Positions 8,752 to 16,669 of a DNA stretch of 64,000 bases are shown here, in pieces. The stretch spans positions 124,001-188,000 of the forward strand of contig MVRC01000013.1 in NCBI GenBank assembly GCA_002067865.1, given 5' to 3'. This DNA comes from Methanomassiliicoccales archaeon PtaU1.Bin124 (GTDB lineage Archaea > Thermoplasmatota > Thermoplasmata > Methanomassiliicoccales > UBA472). The translations under genes were made by a program, and so were the position numbers. Position 1 is the stretch's first letter. Every line of letters begins with the position of its first letter. Under the pieces are notes generated by a model. That model was not told the origin of the DNA. It made no database searches and worked only from the letters and a program-made list of their open reading frames with translations.

Positions 8752-8991
8752 ATGGTGAACATCGAACTGACCATCACGCACCTCGGAGACACCGAGGCGG
8801 GGATTATCACGGTCATGTGCATGGAAGGGGAGCCGAGGGAGATGGGCAAGATCAAGTTCGAATCGCCCTCCGACCAGAGATGGTGGCTCATGGTGCTCAT
8901 GGAGATGCACCCGTTCGTCAGGCTGGCAGAGGAGAGCAAGTCCTACGACCCGAAGCTGAACGAACTTTATGGCAAGTGTTGCAGCCACTAG
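8752..8991 (+). CDS. Small protein, unknown function
   Basis: A 79-residue protein with a beta-rich N-terminus (VNIELTITHLGDTEAGIITVMCM) and a helical C-terminal part ending in KCCSH. No signal peptide or membrane helix. The ribosome site GGTGAGAGG immediately precedes the ATG. It is co-transcribed with the gene at 8513-8743 and converges on the winged-helix regulator gene at 8996. No family recognised. The terminal cysteine pair and histidine could bind metal, but there are too few ligands to claim it. Confidence 0.6.
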   Translation: MVNIELTITHLGDTEAGIITVMCMEGEPREMGKIKFESPSDQRWWLMVLMEMHPFVRLAEESKSYDPKLNELYGKCCSH

Positions 8992-8995
8992 TCCA

Positions 8996-9271
8996 TCACA
9001 GCTTGAACCCGGGCAGCTCGTCGAACAGCTCGCCGTACATCTTCGAGAACAAGGTGATGTACTCCTGGGCCTTGCCCGTGGTGGTATAAGTGGTCCTCTC
9101 TCCCTGCTCGGTGGTGCTGAGATACCCCTTCCCCGCCAGGAAGCTCAGGTGCTGCTGCCCTATCTTTGAGTTCAGGTCGCAGCGGTTGATGATGTTGGTG
9201 AACGATCTCGGCTCGCGGCAGAAGACCAGTATCTCCCAGTAGATCTCGTAGGAGGAGCGCCGGGACTTCAT
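8996..9271 (-). CDS. Winged-helix transcriptional regulator, small archaeal type
   Basis: A 91-residue protein built around one winged helix-turn-helix: YEIYWEILVFCREPRSFT (helix 1), IINRCDLNSKIGQQHLSFLAGKGYL (recognition helix and wing start) and a basic wing TTEQGERTTYTTTGKA. This matches small archaeal regulators of the HTH_45 kind, which often pair with a membrane protein. Its ATG follows the TGA of the membrane protein gene at 9273 by one base, so the pair is an operon and the membrane protein may control regulator activity. Targets are unknown; autoregulation is plausible. Confidence 0.8.
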   Translation of the reverse strand: MKSRRSSYEIYWEILVFCREPRSFTNIINRCDLNSKIGQQHLSFLAGKGYLSTTEQGERTTYTTTGKAQEYITLFSKMYGELFDELPGFKL

Positions 9272-9272
9272 C

Positions 9273-9908
9273 TCAGTCGCCCTCCAGCTTCTGTTTCAGC
9301 GCTTCCTCGATCTTCTCCGTCTCGGTGAGCCTGGCGTCCCAGACCTTGGAGTATATGGAAAAATATTTGGCGGTCAGGACGCCGACGGTCCCTACGCCAA
9401 TGGACATGAACGCCGCCAGCAGGGCGAACGCGTTATCGAGGAGAACGCTGCCCGAGGTATAGACGGCAGCGAGCTGGGTTATCAGCTGCACCCCGCCCAT
9501 GAGGATGAACAGCGCACCGCCGGCCGTCCCCAGGACGATCATCTTCGCCACGACCGGCCGGTTGGCGCGGTACAGGGCGGTCATCTTGATCATCAGGGAC
9601 GTGATCTGCTCCTCGCTGGCGTCACCGGGCAGTGCCTTGTATGATTCCCTGATGTCAGTGATGCCTTCGATCATCTCGGCGGTCTTCACTATCCAGTAGA
9701 CGCCCAGGGCCATCGCGATCGCGCCCAGGGGCACCAGCAGCAGGGACAGCGAAAGTATGTCCCCCGCCTGGACCCTCTCGTTCAGCGTGTTCACTGCGAA
9801 CGCCACGCTCAGACCCATCACCAGGGCCGCCGTGACCAGATTGAGCATGATGAGCCCGAAGAAGCTCCGCAGCTCTTTCCTGAACTTCCATTCCGTTTCT
9901 GATTTCAT
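9273..9908 (-). CDS. Multi-helix membrane protein paired with winged-helix regulator
   Basis: A 211-residue protein with about four hydrophobic helices. The first pair covers FGLIMLNLVTAALVMGLSVAFA and LLLVPLGAIAMALGVYWIV; the second pair is VLGTAGGALFILMGG and NAFALLAAFMSIGVG, ending in a charged cytoplasmic tail (DARLTETEKIEEALKQKL). ATG at 9908 is preferred over the upstream GTG at 9920 because GGTGA lies seven bases before it. The gene heads a two-gene operon with the winged-helix regulator, so it may sense membrane state or anchor the regulator. No enzyme family recognised. Confidence 0.7.
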   Translation of the reverse strand: MKSETEWKFRKELRSFFGLIMLNLVTAALVMGLSVAFAVNTLNERVQAGDILSLSLLLVPLGAIAMALGVYWIVKTAEMIEGITDIRESYKALPGDASEEQITSLMIKMTALYRANRPVVAKMIVLGTAGGALFILMGGVQLITQLAAVYTSGSVLLDNAFALLAAFMSIGVGTVGVLTAKYFSIYSKVWDARLTETEKIEEALKQKLEGD

Positions 9909-10045
9909 GAGGTATTTCACCCTATCGAAGCGATGGCGAAATGGGTGTATCTAGACCGAGGAAACTATGTTACATATTTCTAATCCGAGCATGGGCGGCC
10001 TTAGGACCATTAACATATTAACCCTGGACCAATAATCCGGATTTC

Positions 10046-10540
10046 ATGGAAGACCGGTTCATGAAATTACTGGAGAAGTACTACGAGGAAGATCTTTACG
10101 ATTACCGGGAGGACCTCTGCGAGGAGATCACCGAGCTGGACGAGCAGGCCCAGGATGCGGCGTTCGAAGCAAGGGTCGGCGGCCTGGTGCCGCTCATCGA
10201 TTCCATCAGGCACCATCTCGACAGGGATTATCCCGATCTGGCCGTGGAGGAGATCGCATCGGCCCTCAAATATCTCATCGACGGAGAGATGGGCAGCTCG
10301 GTCATCATCTATGGCGATGAGGTGATGGAAGGTTCCGACTATCCCGAGGACATTCAGAAGGTGGGCGAGGACATCGACAAGTGGATCGGCGAGTACGTCA
10401 CCAAGAAGAGGGCGAAGTTCGAGATCGTGGAGATCGTATTCGTGTTCGACCAGCTGATCAGAGGGTACAGGGGCAGCGAAGAGGACGACCAGTTCATCCT
10501 GATCCCTGAGTCGGAGTATGATGATGAAGAGGAGGAGTGA
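10046..10540 (+). CDS. Acidic protein, unknown function
   Basis: A 164-residue, strongly acidic, mostly helical protein ending in a run of aspartate and glutamate (YDDEEEE). No cysteines forming a motif, no membrane segment, no recognised family. There is no ribosome site; a TATA-like CATATTAA about 30 bases upstream suggests a leaderless mRNA starting at the ATG. The gene is divergent from the membrane protein/regulator pair, so the 137-base spacer holds both promoters. The extreme charge could mean a nucleic-acid mimic or a chaperone-like protein, but nothing proves it. Confidence 0.6.
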   Translation: MEDRFMKLLEKYYEEDLYDYREDLCEEITELDEQAQDAAFEARVGGLVPLIDSIRHHLDRDYPDLAVEEIASALKYLIDGEMGSSVIIYGDEVMEGSDYPEDIQKVGEDIDKWIGEYVTKKRAKFEIVEIVFVFDQLIRGYRGSEEDDQFILIPESEYDDEEEE

Positions 10541-10593
10541 GGGTTAAAAATCCCCCCATCATATAAAATAACTTTTTATTAATATATTTTCTA

Positions 10594-10785
10594 TTATTTA
10601 TATGCGATGACCACGGCACCGGTGGATTTCTCGACCTTCTGGAGGTCCTTGATCTGGGCCTCGGTCAGGTCTGCGAATTCCATGGCCTTGACCGCTATCA
10701 ACACGACCCCCAATTCCTTCTCTAGGGCCTTTATCTTGTTGAGCTGTGCGACCGAAAGCTGGGCTGGTTGAGGCAAACACACCAT
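10594..10785 (-). CDS. Small protein, unknown function
   Basis: A 63-residue protein with two similar halves: LNKIKALEKELGVVLIAVKA and IKDLQKVEKSTGAVVIAYK. Each is a helix followed by a hydrophobic strand, so the protein is an internal duplication of a helix-strand unit. ATG at 10785 has AGGTG six bases upstream; the GTG three codons earlier is less likely. It lies beside the AT-rich island at 10.8-11.8 kb but has normal codon use. No family recognised. Confidence 0.55.
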   Translation of the reverse strand: MVCLPQPAQLSVAQLNKIKALEKELGVVLIAVKAMEFADLTEAQIKDLQKVEKSTGAVVIAYK

Positions 10786-10926
10786 ATTTTTCACCTATGG
10801 CAAAATTGACACCTTATGGTATAAACAAATTCCCAGACAATGCGAATTGTTAATTTTATTATCAACTCGATTTTTCAGACCAAAATATATAATAAATTCT
10901 AACAATTTTCGTTAATGGAGATTTAA

Positions 10927-11826
10927 TTGGCTGAAAAAATAAATATTTCAGAATACAATTATCAATATGAAGATGACAAGGTCTCAATAAGTAATATTGA
11001 TCGTGATAATATTGATCGTGATTCCCAGATACCTAAACCGCCAAGAAAAATGGAAAAGTGGAAAAAAATAGCCATTTTTTCTATCATATTATTGTTAATT
11101 TCAAATTCCTTCTGGATTTCCCAGATGAATCAAAAAGTTGAAGGTACCAGTTATTATGAACTCGTCCGTATAAACAGTTTAACAGCAGATTATTATCAAT
11201 CTCTTAGAGAAAATGTTGGGCCTCAAAGCCCACAATGGAGTATATATTCAGATTCGGGGCAAAAGGATGTAGAGTTTTGCGCCGAATTGGCAAAACATGA
11301 TGCAGGAAAGATATATTGGCCAGAGTGGGATCGACCATATTATGAATTCACAAATACTCATGCATATAATGATGCTTATAATAAAATGTTTCAAATTTTA
11401 ACCATTATCGGTATTAAACCATCAAACTCACCTGCAATAATAATTGAAAAGACGCTTATATTTATCAATCAAAAAATATCTTATTGTCCAGATATAATAA
11501 ATAAATATTTTTCGCCTATCGAGACATTGTCTTGTGGCACTGGGGATTGTGATGATTATTCTATTTTATTTGCTTGTATTCTCGAAATTTGTGGCATAGA
11601 CACTGCCGTGTCATTTTACACAAATTCTTACAACAAGGGTCATGCTCTTGTTCTTGTTCATTTAAATGATATTGGAGATCATGGTGTCTATCATTATGAT
11701 GATTTAACAAGTCTCGGATTATCAGCTGGACGATGGCTTATGATAGACCCCCAGTTTCTTATTAACGAGCAAAATGATTCGTCGTGGATGGAACAATGGA
11801 AAATTAAGGTTGCAGCTGAGGTGTGA
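10927..11826 (+). CDS. Membrane-anchored transglutaminase-like protease fold protein
   Basis: A 299-residue protein. A charged N-terminal tail with the repeat NIDRDNIDRD is followed by one membrane helix (IAIFSIILLLISNSFWI, about 48-64) and a transglutaminase-like domain outside the membrane. The likely triad is C208 in CGTGDCDDY, H239 in KGHALVLVHL and D274 in WLMIDPQF. Such domains are usually cysteine peptidases or cross-linkers; the substrate is unknown. Start is TTG with GGAG eight bases upstream. The coding region is markedly AT-rich and codon use differs from all neighbours, suggesting recent transfer. A 15-base tandem duplication near 10990-11020 produces the NIDRD repeat. Confidence 0.75.
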   Translation: MAEKINISEYNYQYEDDKVSISNIDRDNIDRDSQIPKPPRKMEKWKKIAIFSIILLLISNSFWISQMNQKVEGTSYYELVRINSLTADYYQSLRENVGPQSPQWSIYSDSGQKDVEFCAELAKHDAGKIYWPEWDRPYYEFTNTHAYNDAYNKMFQILTIIGIKPSNSPAIIIEKTLIFINQKISYCPDIINKYFSPIETLSCGTGDCDDYSILFACILEICGIDTAVSFYTNSYNKGHALVLVHLNDIGDHGVYHYDDLTSLGLSAGRWLMIDPQFLINEQNDSSWMEQWKIKVAAEV

Positions 11827-11948
11827 CAAACCTTTTTCCACATCATAAAATGCCTGGCCGCTAAGTTTGACTGGGATGATAATTATTCAATCTCTGAAAG
11901 GTAATTTTATTATCACCCTCTTCCAATGAGAACCAATCAAGTGAGGAT

Positions 11949-12329
11949 ATGAGCAAGCCAACCAAGGTCGAGAAGGACCCGAGCAAGGACATGGCCGAGG
12001 GAGAGAGCGCACTTATGGAAAAGATCGCGGCAATGCCGGAACCGTACCGGAGCATGGGGGAGCGGTTGCATGCGATCATCAAGGCCAACGGGCCGGAGCT
12101 GATCCCAAGGGTCTGGTATGGGATGCCCGCCTACGCGAAGAACGGCAAGGTCATCATGTTCTTCAGAGGGGTCTTCGCCCAGAAAAAAGAGCGTTATATG
12201 ACGATAGGTTTCAATGAAGAGGCGCATCTGGATGATGGCAACATGTGGCCGACGGCATATGCGTTGATCGGGCTGAGCGAGGCAGAGGAAGCGAAGATCG
12301 CTGCCCTGGTGAAAAAAGCCTGTGGGTAA
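11949..12329 (+). CDS. DUF1801 (YdhG-like) domain protein
   Basis: A 126-residue protein of the DUF1801 family, small alpha-beta proteins of the frataxin-like/iron-chaperone group. The family pattern is clear: [16 protein letters not shown], then [21 protein letters not shown], then [20 protein letters not shown]. Bacterial relatives have been proposed to bind iron, but the role in archaea is untested. It lies between the AT-rich gene and the PadR regulator, converging with the latter (12 bases apart). GTGAGGAT just before the ATG may act as the ribosome site. Confidence 0.8.
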   Translation: MSKPTKVEKDPSKDMAEGESALMEKIAAMPEPYRSMGERLHAIIKANGPELIPRVWYGMPAYAKNGKVIMFFRGVFAQKKERYMTIGFNEEAHLDDGNMWPTAYALIGLSEAEEAKIAALVKKACG

Positions 12330-12341
12330 GTGCAATTTGTC

Positions 12342-13106
12342 TCAACGGTCGCCCTCATCGTATATTGCCAGACCATAGACCAGACCGGACTTCGAAACGA
12401 CCTTTGGGCGATCGAAACCGGCGGAGATCAATGCCATTTCCAGTTCGGCTACGGTAGTTCCGGGGAGCTTGGACAATTTGCTGACATCGTTGAAGAAGAT
12501 CCTGGCAAAGAGGTTGTCCGTTCTCTCGATCTCCACGACGAGCAACCTCCCGTTGTTCCGCAGCAACGATCTGACCGAACGGAGATGAGCGATGATATCG
12601 ACCTTCTTCTCTCCCATCAAGCAGTTGATGCCAGTGAATGTCAGGACGGCATCGAATTTTTCTCCGGTCCGACCGGTGGAAGGATAGACGATCTCAGCCC
12701 CGTTGGTGAGGCCCCTCATATCGACCAGGTCCAGCGTTGAATAGACCTTCTCATGTTTTTTAATGTCTACCATCGGCCTGGCGTCTCGCATAATCGTATC
12801 GAGATACAGCGAAAGGTCACAACAGAACAACTTGGCGGTGCTGGTGATGCTAGCCCTCAGTTGCTTTTTTCCTTTCGGGGTGAGGTCGTAGATCTTCTTC
12901 CGGACGGATCCGGATATTTCGACGTGAAAATGGATAAGGCCCTTCGCGGTCAGGTCGTCCAAGACCGGATAGATCGTCCCGGGGCTCTTCAGCTTCAGCT
13001 CCTTCATCATCTCCTTTCCATACATCGATCTCCCGTTCAACAACAGCATGATCCTTTCCTGGAGCGGCCCCGATATGGGCTGTCTCGATGAGCGATCGGA
13101 TGTCAT
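12342..13106 (-). CDS. PadR-family regulator with truncated methyltransferase-like C-terminal domain
   Basis: A 254-residue protein. Residues about 10-100 form a PadR winged helix: ISGPLQERIMLLLNGRSMYG, KSPGTIYPVLDDLTAKGLI and VRKKIYDLTPKGKKQL. The second half (about 130-250) reads like the back half of a SAM methyltransferase (FDAVLTFTGINCLMGEKK, LLRNNGRLLVVEIER, ELEMALISAGFD), but the usual glycine-rich SAM loop is absent, so it may be a ligand sensor rather than an enzyme. The ATG at 13106 is chosen from the PadR start; the frame is open further. It is divergent from the ArsA-like operon and overlaps its 5' leader region, and an inverted repeat lies beside both starts. Confidence 0.72.
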   Translation of the reverse strand: MTSDRSSRQPISGPLQERIMLLLNGRSMYGKEMMKELKLKSPGTIYPVLDDLTAKGLIHFHVEISGSVRKKIYDLTPKGKKQLRASITSTAKLFCCDLSLYLDTIMRDARPMVDIKKHEKVYSTLDLVDMRGLTNGAEIVYPSTGRTGEKFDAVLTFTGINCLMGEKKVDIIAHLRSVRSLLRNNGRLLVVEIERTDNLFARIFFNDVSKLSKLPGTTVAELEMALISAGFDRPKVVSKSGLVYGLAIYDEGDR

Positions 13107-13130
13107 CGGTATCGGGAACCAACACCAACG

Positions 13131-13138
13131 GTTATAAG
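13131..13138 (+). promoter_or_regulatory. TATA box of the ArsA-like operon
   Basis: GTTATAAG, centred 28 bases before the ATG at 13163, consistent with a leaderless operon mRNA. Confidence 0.55.
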
Positions 13139-13139
13139 A

Positions 13140-13158
13140 ATATCGGCAAATCCGATAT
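13140..13158. promoter_or_regulatory. Inverted-repeat operator candidate
   Basis: A perfect 7-base inverted repeat, ATATCGG-CAAAT-CCGATAT. It sits between the TATA box and the ArsA-like start and just upstream of the divergent PadR gene. Bound protein here would block initiation of the operon. Half-site copies (ATCGG, CCGATAT) recur on both sides. Binding by the adjacent PadR protein is inferred. Confidence 0.55.
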
Positions 13159-13162
13159 CGAG

Positions 13163-14092
13163 ATGACCGATATGGTACAAAAAACGATGAGGGAGATAGC
13201 CCAGCAAAGAAAATATCTGTTCTTCGGAGGAAAGGGGGGCGTCGGCAAGACCACCATGGCCGCAGCGACATCTCTGTGGCTGGCAGATCATGGATACAAT
13301 ACTCTGGTGATCGCCACCGACCCTACGGTCAGCCTGCCGGAGATCTTCGGACAGCGCATCGATGGGACCGAACCGACGAAGATAGATGGGGTGGAACGAC
13401 TGCACGGACTCAACATCAACCCCAAGGAGGCGCCGGGCGTGTTCCAGAGGAGGTTGGAGGGGATGACCAGCGGGTTCGGGAACCCGCTCGATAAGGAGAT
13501 GATGAGCACGCCATGTGCCGAGGAGATGGCCGCCTTCGATCAGTTCGTCGGTTATCTCCAGGACGAATCCTACGAACGCATTGTCTTCGACACCGCGCCC
13601 ACCGGTCACACTCTACGGGAACTATCCATGCCGTTCGATTGGTCCACGTTCATGGCCGACCAGATCAGGGACAGGAAGGTATTGGCCTCATCCCTCGGAT
13701 GGAACGACCCCGAGGAAACATTGGGCATGCTGAGGAAAGAGAAGGAGAGGTACGACAACGCCATCGCCACGTTGACAGACTCGAGCACGACCGCCTTCAA
13801 CCTGGTCCTCTTGGCTGAAAAATTGCCATTGGAAGAGACGGCCAGGGCGGTGAAGGACCTGAAAGGGTTCGGGATCCAGGTCCCATCGCTGATCATTAAT
13901 CTGGTCATTCCGCCGGAGTCTCTCCAAGGCAATCAGCTCCTTACTCGAAGGAGCGAGAACCAGGCAAGGTACCTCGGCGAGATCGCCAAGAGGTTCGATC
14001 AAAAGGCCATCATGACCGTTCCGCTGCTGGACCGGGACGTCCAAGGGCTGGAGTCGTTGAGGTCGATCGGTCATGTTCTCTTCGGAGGCTGA
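13163..14092 (+). CDS. ArsA/Get3-family ATPase
   Basis: A 309-residue deviant P-loop ATPase. The ArsA/Get3 signature GGKGGVGKT is at residues 22-30, switch II is DTAPTGHT at 143-150, and C118 lies in STPCAEEMAAFDQF, matching the position of a metalloid-binding cysteine in bacterial ArsA. Only this one of the ArsA metal cysteines is obvious. The family either energises arsenite export or targets tail-anchored membrane proteins. No ArsB pump is present, and a thioredoxin-like protein and a flavin reductase follow, so a redox or metal-stress role is plausible. The start at 13163 is supported by the TATA spacing; the in-frame ATG at 13088 overlaps the PadR start. Confidence 0.82.
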   Translation: MTDMVQKTMREIAQQRKYLFFGGKGGVGKTTMAAATSLWLADHGYNTLVIATDPTVSLPEIFGQRIDGTEPTKIDGVERLHGLNINPKEAPGVFQRRLEGMTSGFGNPLDKEMMSTPCAEEMAAFDQFVGYLQDESYERIVFDTAPTGHTLRELSMPFDWSTFMADQIRDRKVLASSLGWNDPEETLGMLRKEKERYDNAIATLTDSSTTAFNLVLLAEKLPLEETARAVKDLKGFGIQVPSLIINLVIPPESLQGNQLLTRRSENQARYLGEIAKRFDQKAIMTVPLLDRDVQGLESLRSIGHVLFGG

Positions 14093-14096
14093 TCGG

Positions 14097-14408
14097 ATGA
14101 AGATCACCATCCTCTCGATCTCCTGCTGCAATCCCGCATTGAAAGGAGAGGACGAGGCATATCGAACAAGGGTCGAGGAGGTGCTTGGACAGATGAACGT
14201 TCCTGCCCAGGTCAACGTGATGACGATAACGGAGGCTATGTCCGCCATGAACGACAGGACAGTGGCCCAGCTTCGCCCCTTGGTGAACAAGTTCGGCATG
14301 TCGATCCTACCGGCCTTGTTGATCGACGACGACCTCGCTCTGTACGGGGGCATCCCTACTGCGGAAAAGATGAGCGAGGTCATAAAAAAACACGCAGGGA
14401 GGGTTTGA
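14097..14408 (+). CDS. Thioredoxin-like protein with vicinal cysteines
   Basis: A 103-residue thioredoxin-fold protein. It opens with a strand and then a vicinal cysteine pair (KITILSISCCNPALKG), followed by helices and the cis-proline strand FGMSILPALLIDDDLALYGG, typical of small thioredoxin-like and ArsD-like proteins. A CC pair rather than CxxC suggests metalloid or sulfur binding more than disulfide exchange. The ATG is four bases after the ArsA-like stop with GGAGG eight bases upstream, so the two are one operon, as in ArsD-ArsA pairs where ArsD hands metalloid to ArsA. That analogy is inference. Confidence 0.7.
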   Translation: MKITILSISCCNPALKGEDEAYRTRVEEVLGQMNVPAQVNVMTITEAMSAMNDRTVAQLRPLVNKFGMSILPALLIDDDLALYGGIPTAEKMSEVIKKHAGRV

Positions 14409-14409
14409 C

Positions 14410-14973
14410 ATGAAGAGGTCGTTGGGACCGTCCCCCCTTCTTTTTCCTTCACCCGCGATCGTCATCTGCTCCTATGACAAGGAGGGGAGGGCGAATGCGA
14501 TGACGGCCGCCTGGAGCGGCATATCCTGCTCGGACCCGCCATGCGTTTCGATATCGCTGCGGAAGGAGACCTACACCTACTGGAACATCATGGAGACCAA
14601 GGCCTTCACGGTCAACATTCCCTCCGAGGAAATGGTGCGGTCCGTCGATTCCTTCGCCATGACGTCCGGAAGGAAGGCTGATAAGTTGCGGAACGCTGGA
14701 ATGACGCCGATCCGTTCTGAAGTGGTGAACGCCCCGTTCATCGACGAGTTCCCCATGGCCCTCGAATGCCAAGCGGTCCAGTTCATTGAATTGGGGATGC
14801 ATACCATGTTCGTCGGCGAGATCAAGGACGTCAAGGTGTCCGAAGAGACCATCGGGAGGTCAGGCGAGGGGTTGATGATGGACATCAGACCGTTGGTATA
14901 TTCGCACGATGACCACTCATACTACTCGGTCGGAAAGAAGGTGGCGAATGTGGGGGTGAGCATCGGGCGGTGA
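14410..14973 (+). CDS. Flavin reductase-like (FMN-binding split barrel) protein
   Basis: A 187-residue member of the flavin reductase family. The usual features are present: a PSPAIVICSYDKEGRANAMTA segment lining the FMN site, SCSDPPCVSISLRKETYTY, and FTVNIPSEEMVRSVDSFA. Archaeal relatives bind FMN and transfer electrons, for example to flavoproteins or metal centres. It begins one base after the stop of the thioredoxin-like gene, so it is the third gene of the operon. Together the three could reduce and handle a metalloid, corrinoid or other redox-active species; the substrate cannot be read from the sequence. Confidence 0.87.
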   Translation: MKRSLGPSPLLFPSPAIVICSYDKEGRANAMTAAWSGISCSDPPCVSISLRKETYTYWNIMETKAFTVNIPSEEMVRSVDSFAMTSGRKADKLRNAGMTPIRSEVVNAPFIDEFPMALECQAVQFIELGMHTMFVGEIKDVKVSEETIGRSGEGLMMDIRPLVYSHDDHSYYSVGKKVANVGVSIGR

Positions 14974-15026
14974 CCATCGTTCGATAATGCTAATTATTCG
15001 GCGAGTCACATCTTCATTGGGTTGAT

Positions 15027-15494
15027 ATGACCGTGCTCGAGACCGTAACATCCGTCGACATAAGTCGATATTTGGGGAAATGGTATGAGATAGCCAAGTT
15101 CCCAGTATCGTTCGAGAACGGCCTGGTCGGCATCACCGCCGAATATTCTTTATTGCCAAACGGTAAGGTCCGTGTGGTGAACAGTGGTCATGTGGGGAGC
15201 ATCGACGGAAAGTTGAAGGTCGCAAAGGGTAAAGCATGGGTAGTCGACAGAACGACCAACGCCAAACTCAAGGTCCGCTTCTTTTGGCCCTTTGCTGCCG
15301 ATTACTGGATCATCGAGCTCGGTGCCGACTATGAATATGCGGTGGTGAGCGGTCCGATGAAAAACTACCTGTGGATCTTATCGAGAAGGCCGGTGATGGA
15401 CGAATCGTTATACCAGGAGATCCTCGAACGCCTGCTGGAAAAAGGATTTGATGTTTCGAGATTGGAGAAGAACCTTCAATCGAGTGCGAAGTAA
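15027..15494 (+). CDS. Lipocalin (Blc-like)
   Basis: A 155-residue lipocalin. The family mark G-x-W occurs at residues 17-19 within SRYLGKWYEIAKFP, followed by beta strands such as ITAEYSLLPNGKVRVVNSG and YEYAVVSGPMKNYLWILSR, which match the bacterial outer-membrane lipocalin Blc and plant temperature-induced lipocalins. These bind lipids or hydrophobic ligands. No signal peptide is visible, so it is probably cytoplasmic here. Lipocalins are rare in archaea and the gene is likely bacterial in origin. It starts after GGTTGAT with an AT-rich promoter upstream, as its own transcript. Confidence 0.9.
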   Translation: MTVLETVTSVDISRYLGKWYEIAKFPVSFENGLVGITAEYSLLPNGKVRVVNSGHVGSIDGKLKVAKGKAWVVDRTTNAKLKVRFFWPFAADYWIIELGADYEYAVVSGPMKNYLWILSRRPVMDESLYQEILERLLEKGFDVSRLEKNLQSSAK

Positions 15495-15660
15495 GATCAA
15501 CCGACATCGAATCTGGAGCGGTCCAAACAAATTATTTGAATTTTATAATAATATAGGTCGCTCCATATGCTGTTCGAAGTGGTAGGTCAAGTTCTACGAA
15601 CGCCAACCAATGGAGTAACATTAAAATAATTTTCTTGTTACTGACCAAGATGGTCGTTCA

Positions 15661-16398
15661 ATGGCCTTTCATTCGATCACATATAACGAAAAATTTCGTT
15701 TTGCCACTGTCCACAACTACGGATGCACCTTCAACTGCCCCGTATGCAGTTACAAACTACGCAGCGGAGAGCATGGCCGAGCAGGGCTATCATTCCCGAA
15801 GCCGAAACGTTTCTTGACGGTTCCAGAGATGAAGAAGGCATTGGCGTCAGTAGAGTTGGACAAGGTATACTTCATGGGAGGGGAGCCCACCGTTGCGACG
15901 GAATTGCCGGAAATGCTATCCTATGTCAAGAACGACCTTGGTGCAAAGGCTTTCCTCGGCCATACGAACGGCAGTCGCTTACCGATCCCAGATCTGGATG
16001 GGGCCAACGTTGGATTGAAGGCCTGGGATGAAAAGATACACCTGGCATACACCGGTAGACCTAAGGGGCCGATCTTTGCCAATTTCGAAGCAGCATACCG
16101 CTCCGGCATGGACATGAAGGCCAACATGGTGTTCGTTCCCGGTCTGGTCGATATCGATCAACTGGGATCGACCGCGGAATGGTTGGCGAACCTGGACCGC
16201 AACATACCCTTCCACATAATGGGCTACATCCCGGTCCCTGGGCAGATGTATTTGAGGCCTACAAAGGACCAAATGAACCAGGCAGTCGAGACCGTCCAAT
16301 CTTTCCTGAAGAATGTCCACGCCTCCCATCTGTCCTCGGACGAGGCGCTTGATCTAACGAAGAGGGATGAACGGTTCATCGTTAAGGTCATTGCCTGA
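15661..16398 (+). CDS. Radical SAM protein
   Basis: A 245-residue radical SAM enzyme. The cluster-binding CxxxCxxC is at residues 22-29 (CTFNCPVC), and the SAM-contacting GGEP motif is in YFMGGEPTVATELP. Later GLKAWDEKIHLAYTGRP and a GYIPVPG segment match single-domain radical SAM proteins related to activating enzymes. The substrate is unknown. It has no close operon partners: the lipocalin ends 166 bases upstream and a membrane protein starts 271 bases downstream. A TATA-like ACATTAAAATAAT about 35 bases before the ATG suggests a short or absent leader. Confidence 0.87.
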   Translation: MAFHSITYNEKFRFATVHNYGCTFNCPVCSYKLRSGEHGRAGLSFPKPKRFLTVPEMKKALASVELDKVYFMGGEPTVATELPEMLSYVKNDLGAKAFLGHTNGSRLPIPDLDGANVGLKAWDEKIHLAYTGRPKGPIFANFEAAYRSGMDMKANMVFVPGLVDIDQLGSTAEWLANLDRNIPFHIMGYIPVPGQMYLRPTKDQMNQAVETVQSFLKNVHASHLSSDEALDLTKRDERFIVKVIA

Positions 16399-16669
16399 TG
16401 GCCGCTCTCAATCCCACCCTTTCTTTCTCTACTTATCCGCAAATAGTTGAGATAATCAACCACCGTCTTTTTTAATGTGATTGGTTAAAGAATCGTTTCA
16501 AATCCTTGGGTGATTAGTAAGAAAAATTTCCTAGCCAGGATAATATTCCTATACCTAAAGGAATGGTTTCAAAGCCGTTGGTCTCACCATATCAATTCTC
16601 GATACGATGAACAACACGGCCCTCCCTCGTTTACGCAGACATTCCATACCTTTATTCCATGATATCTGA

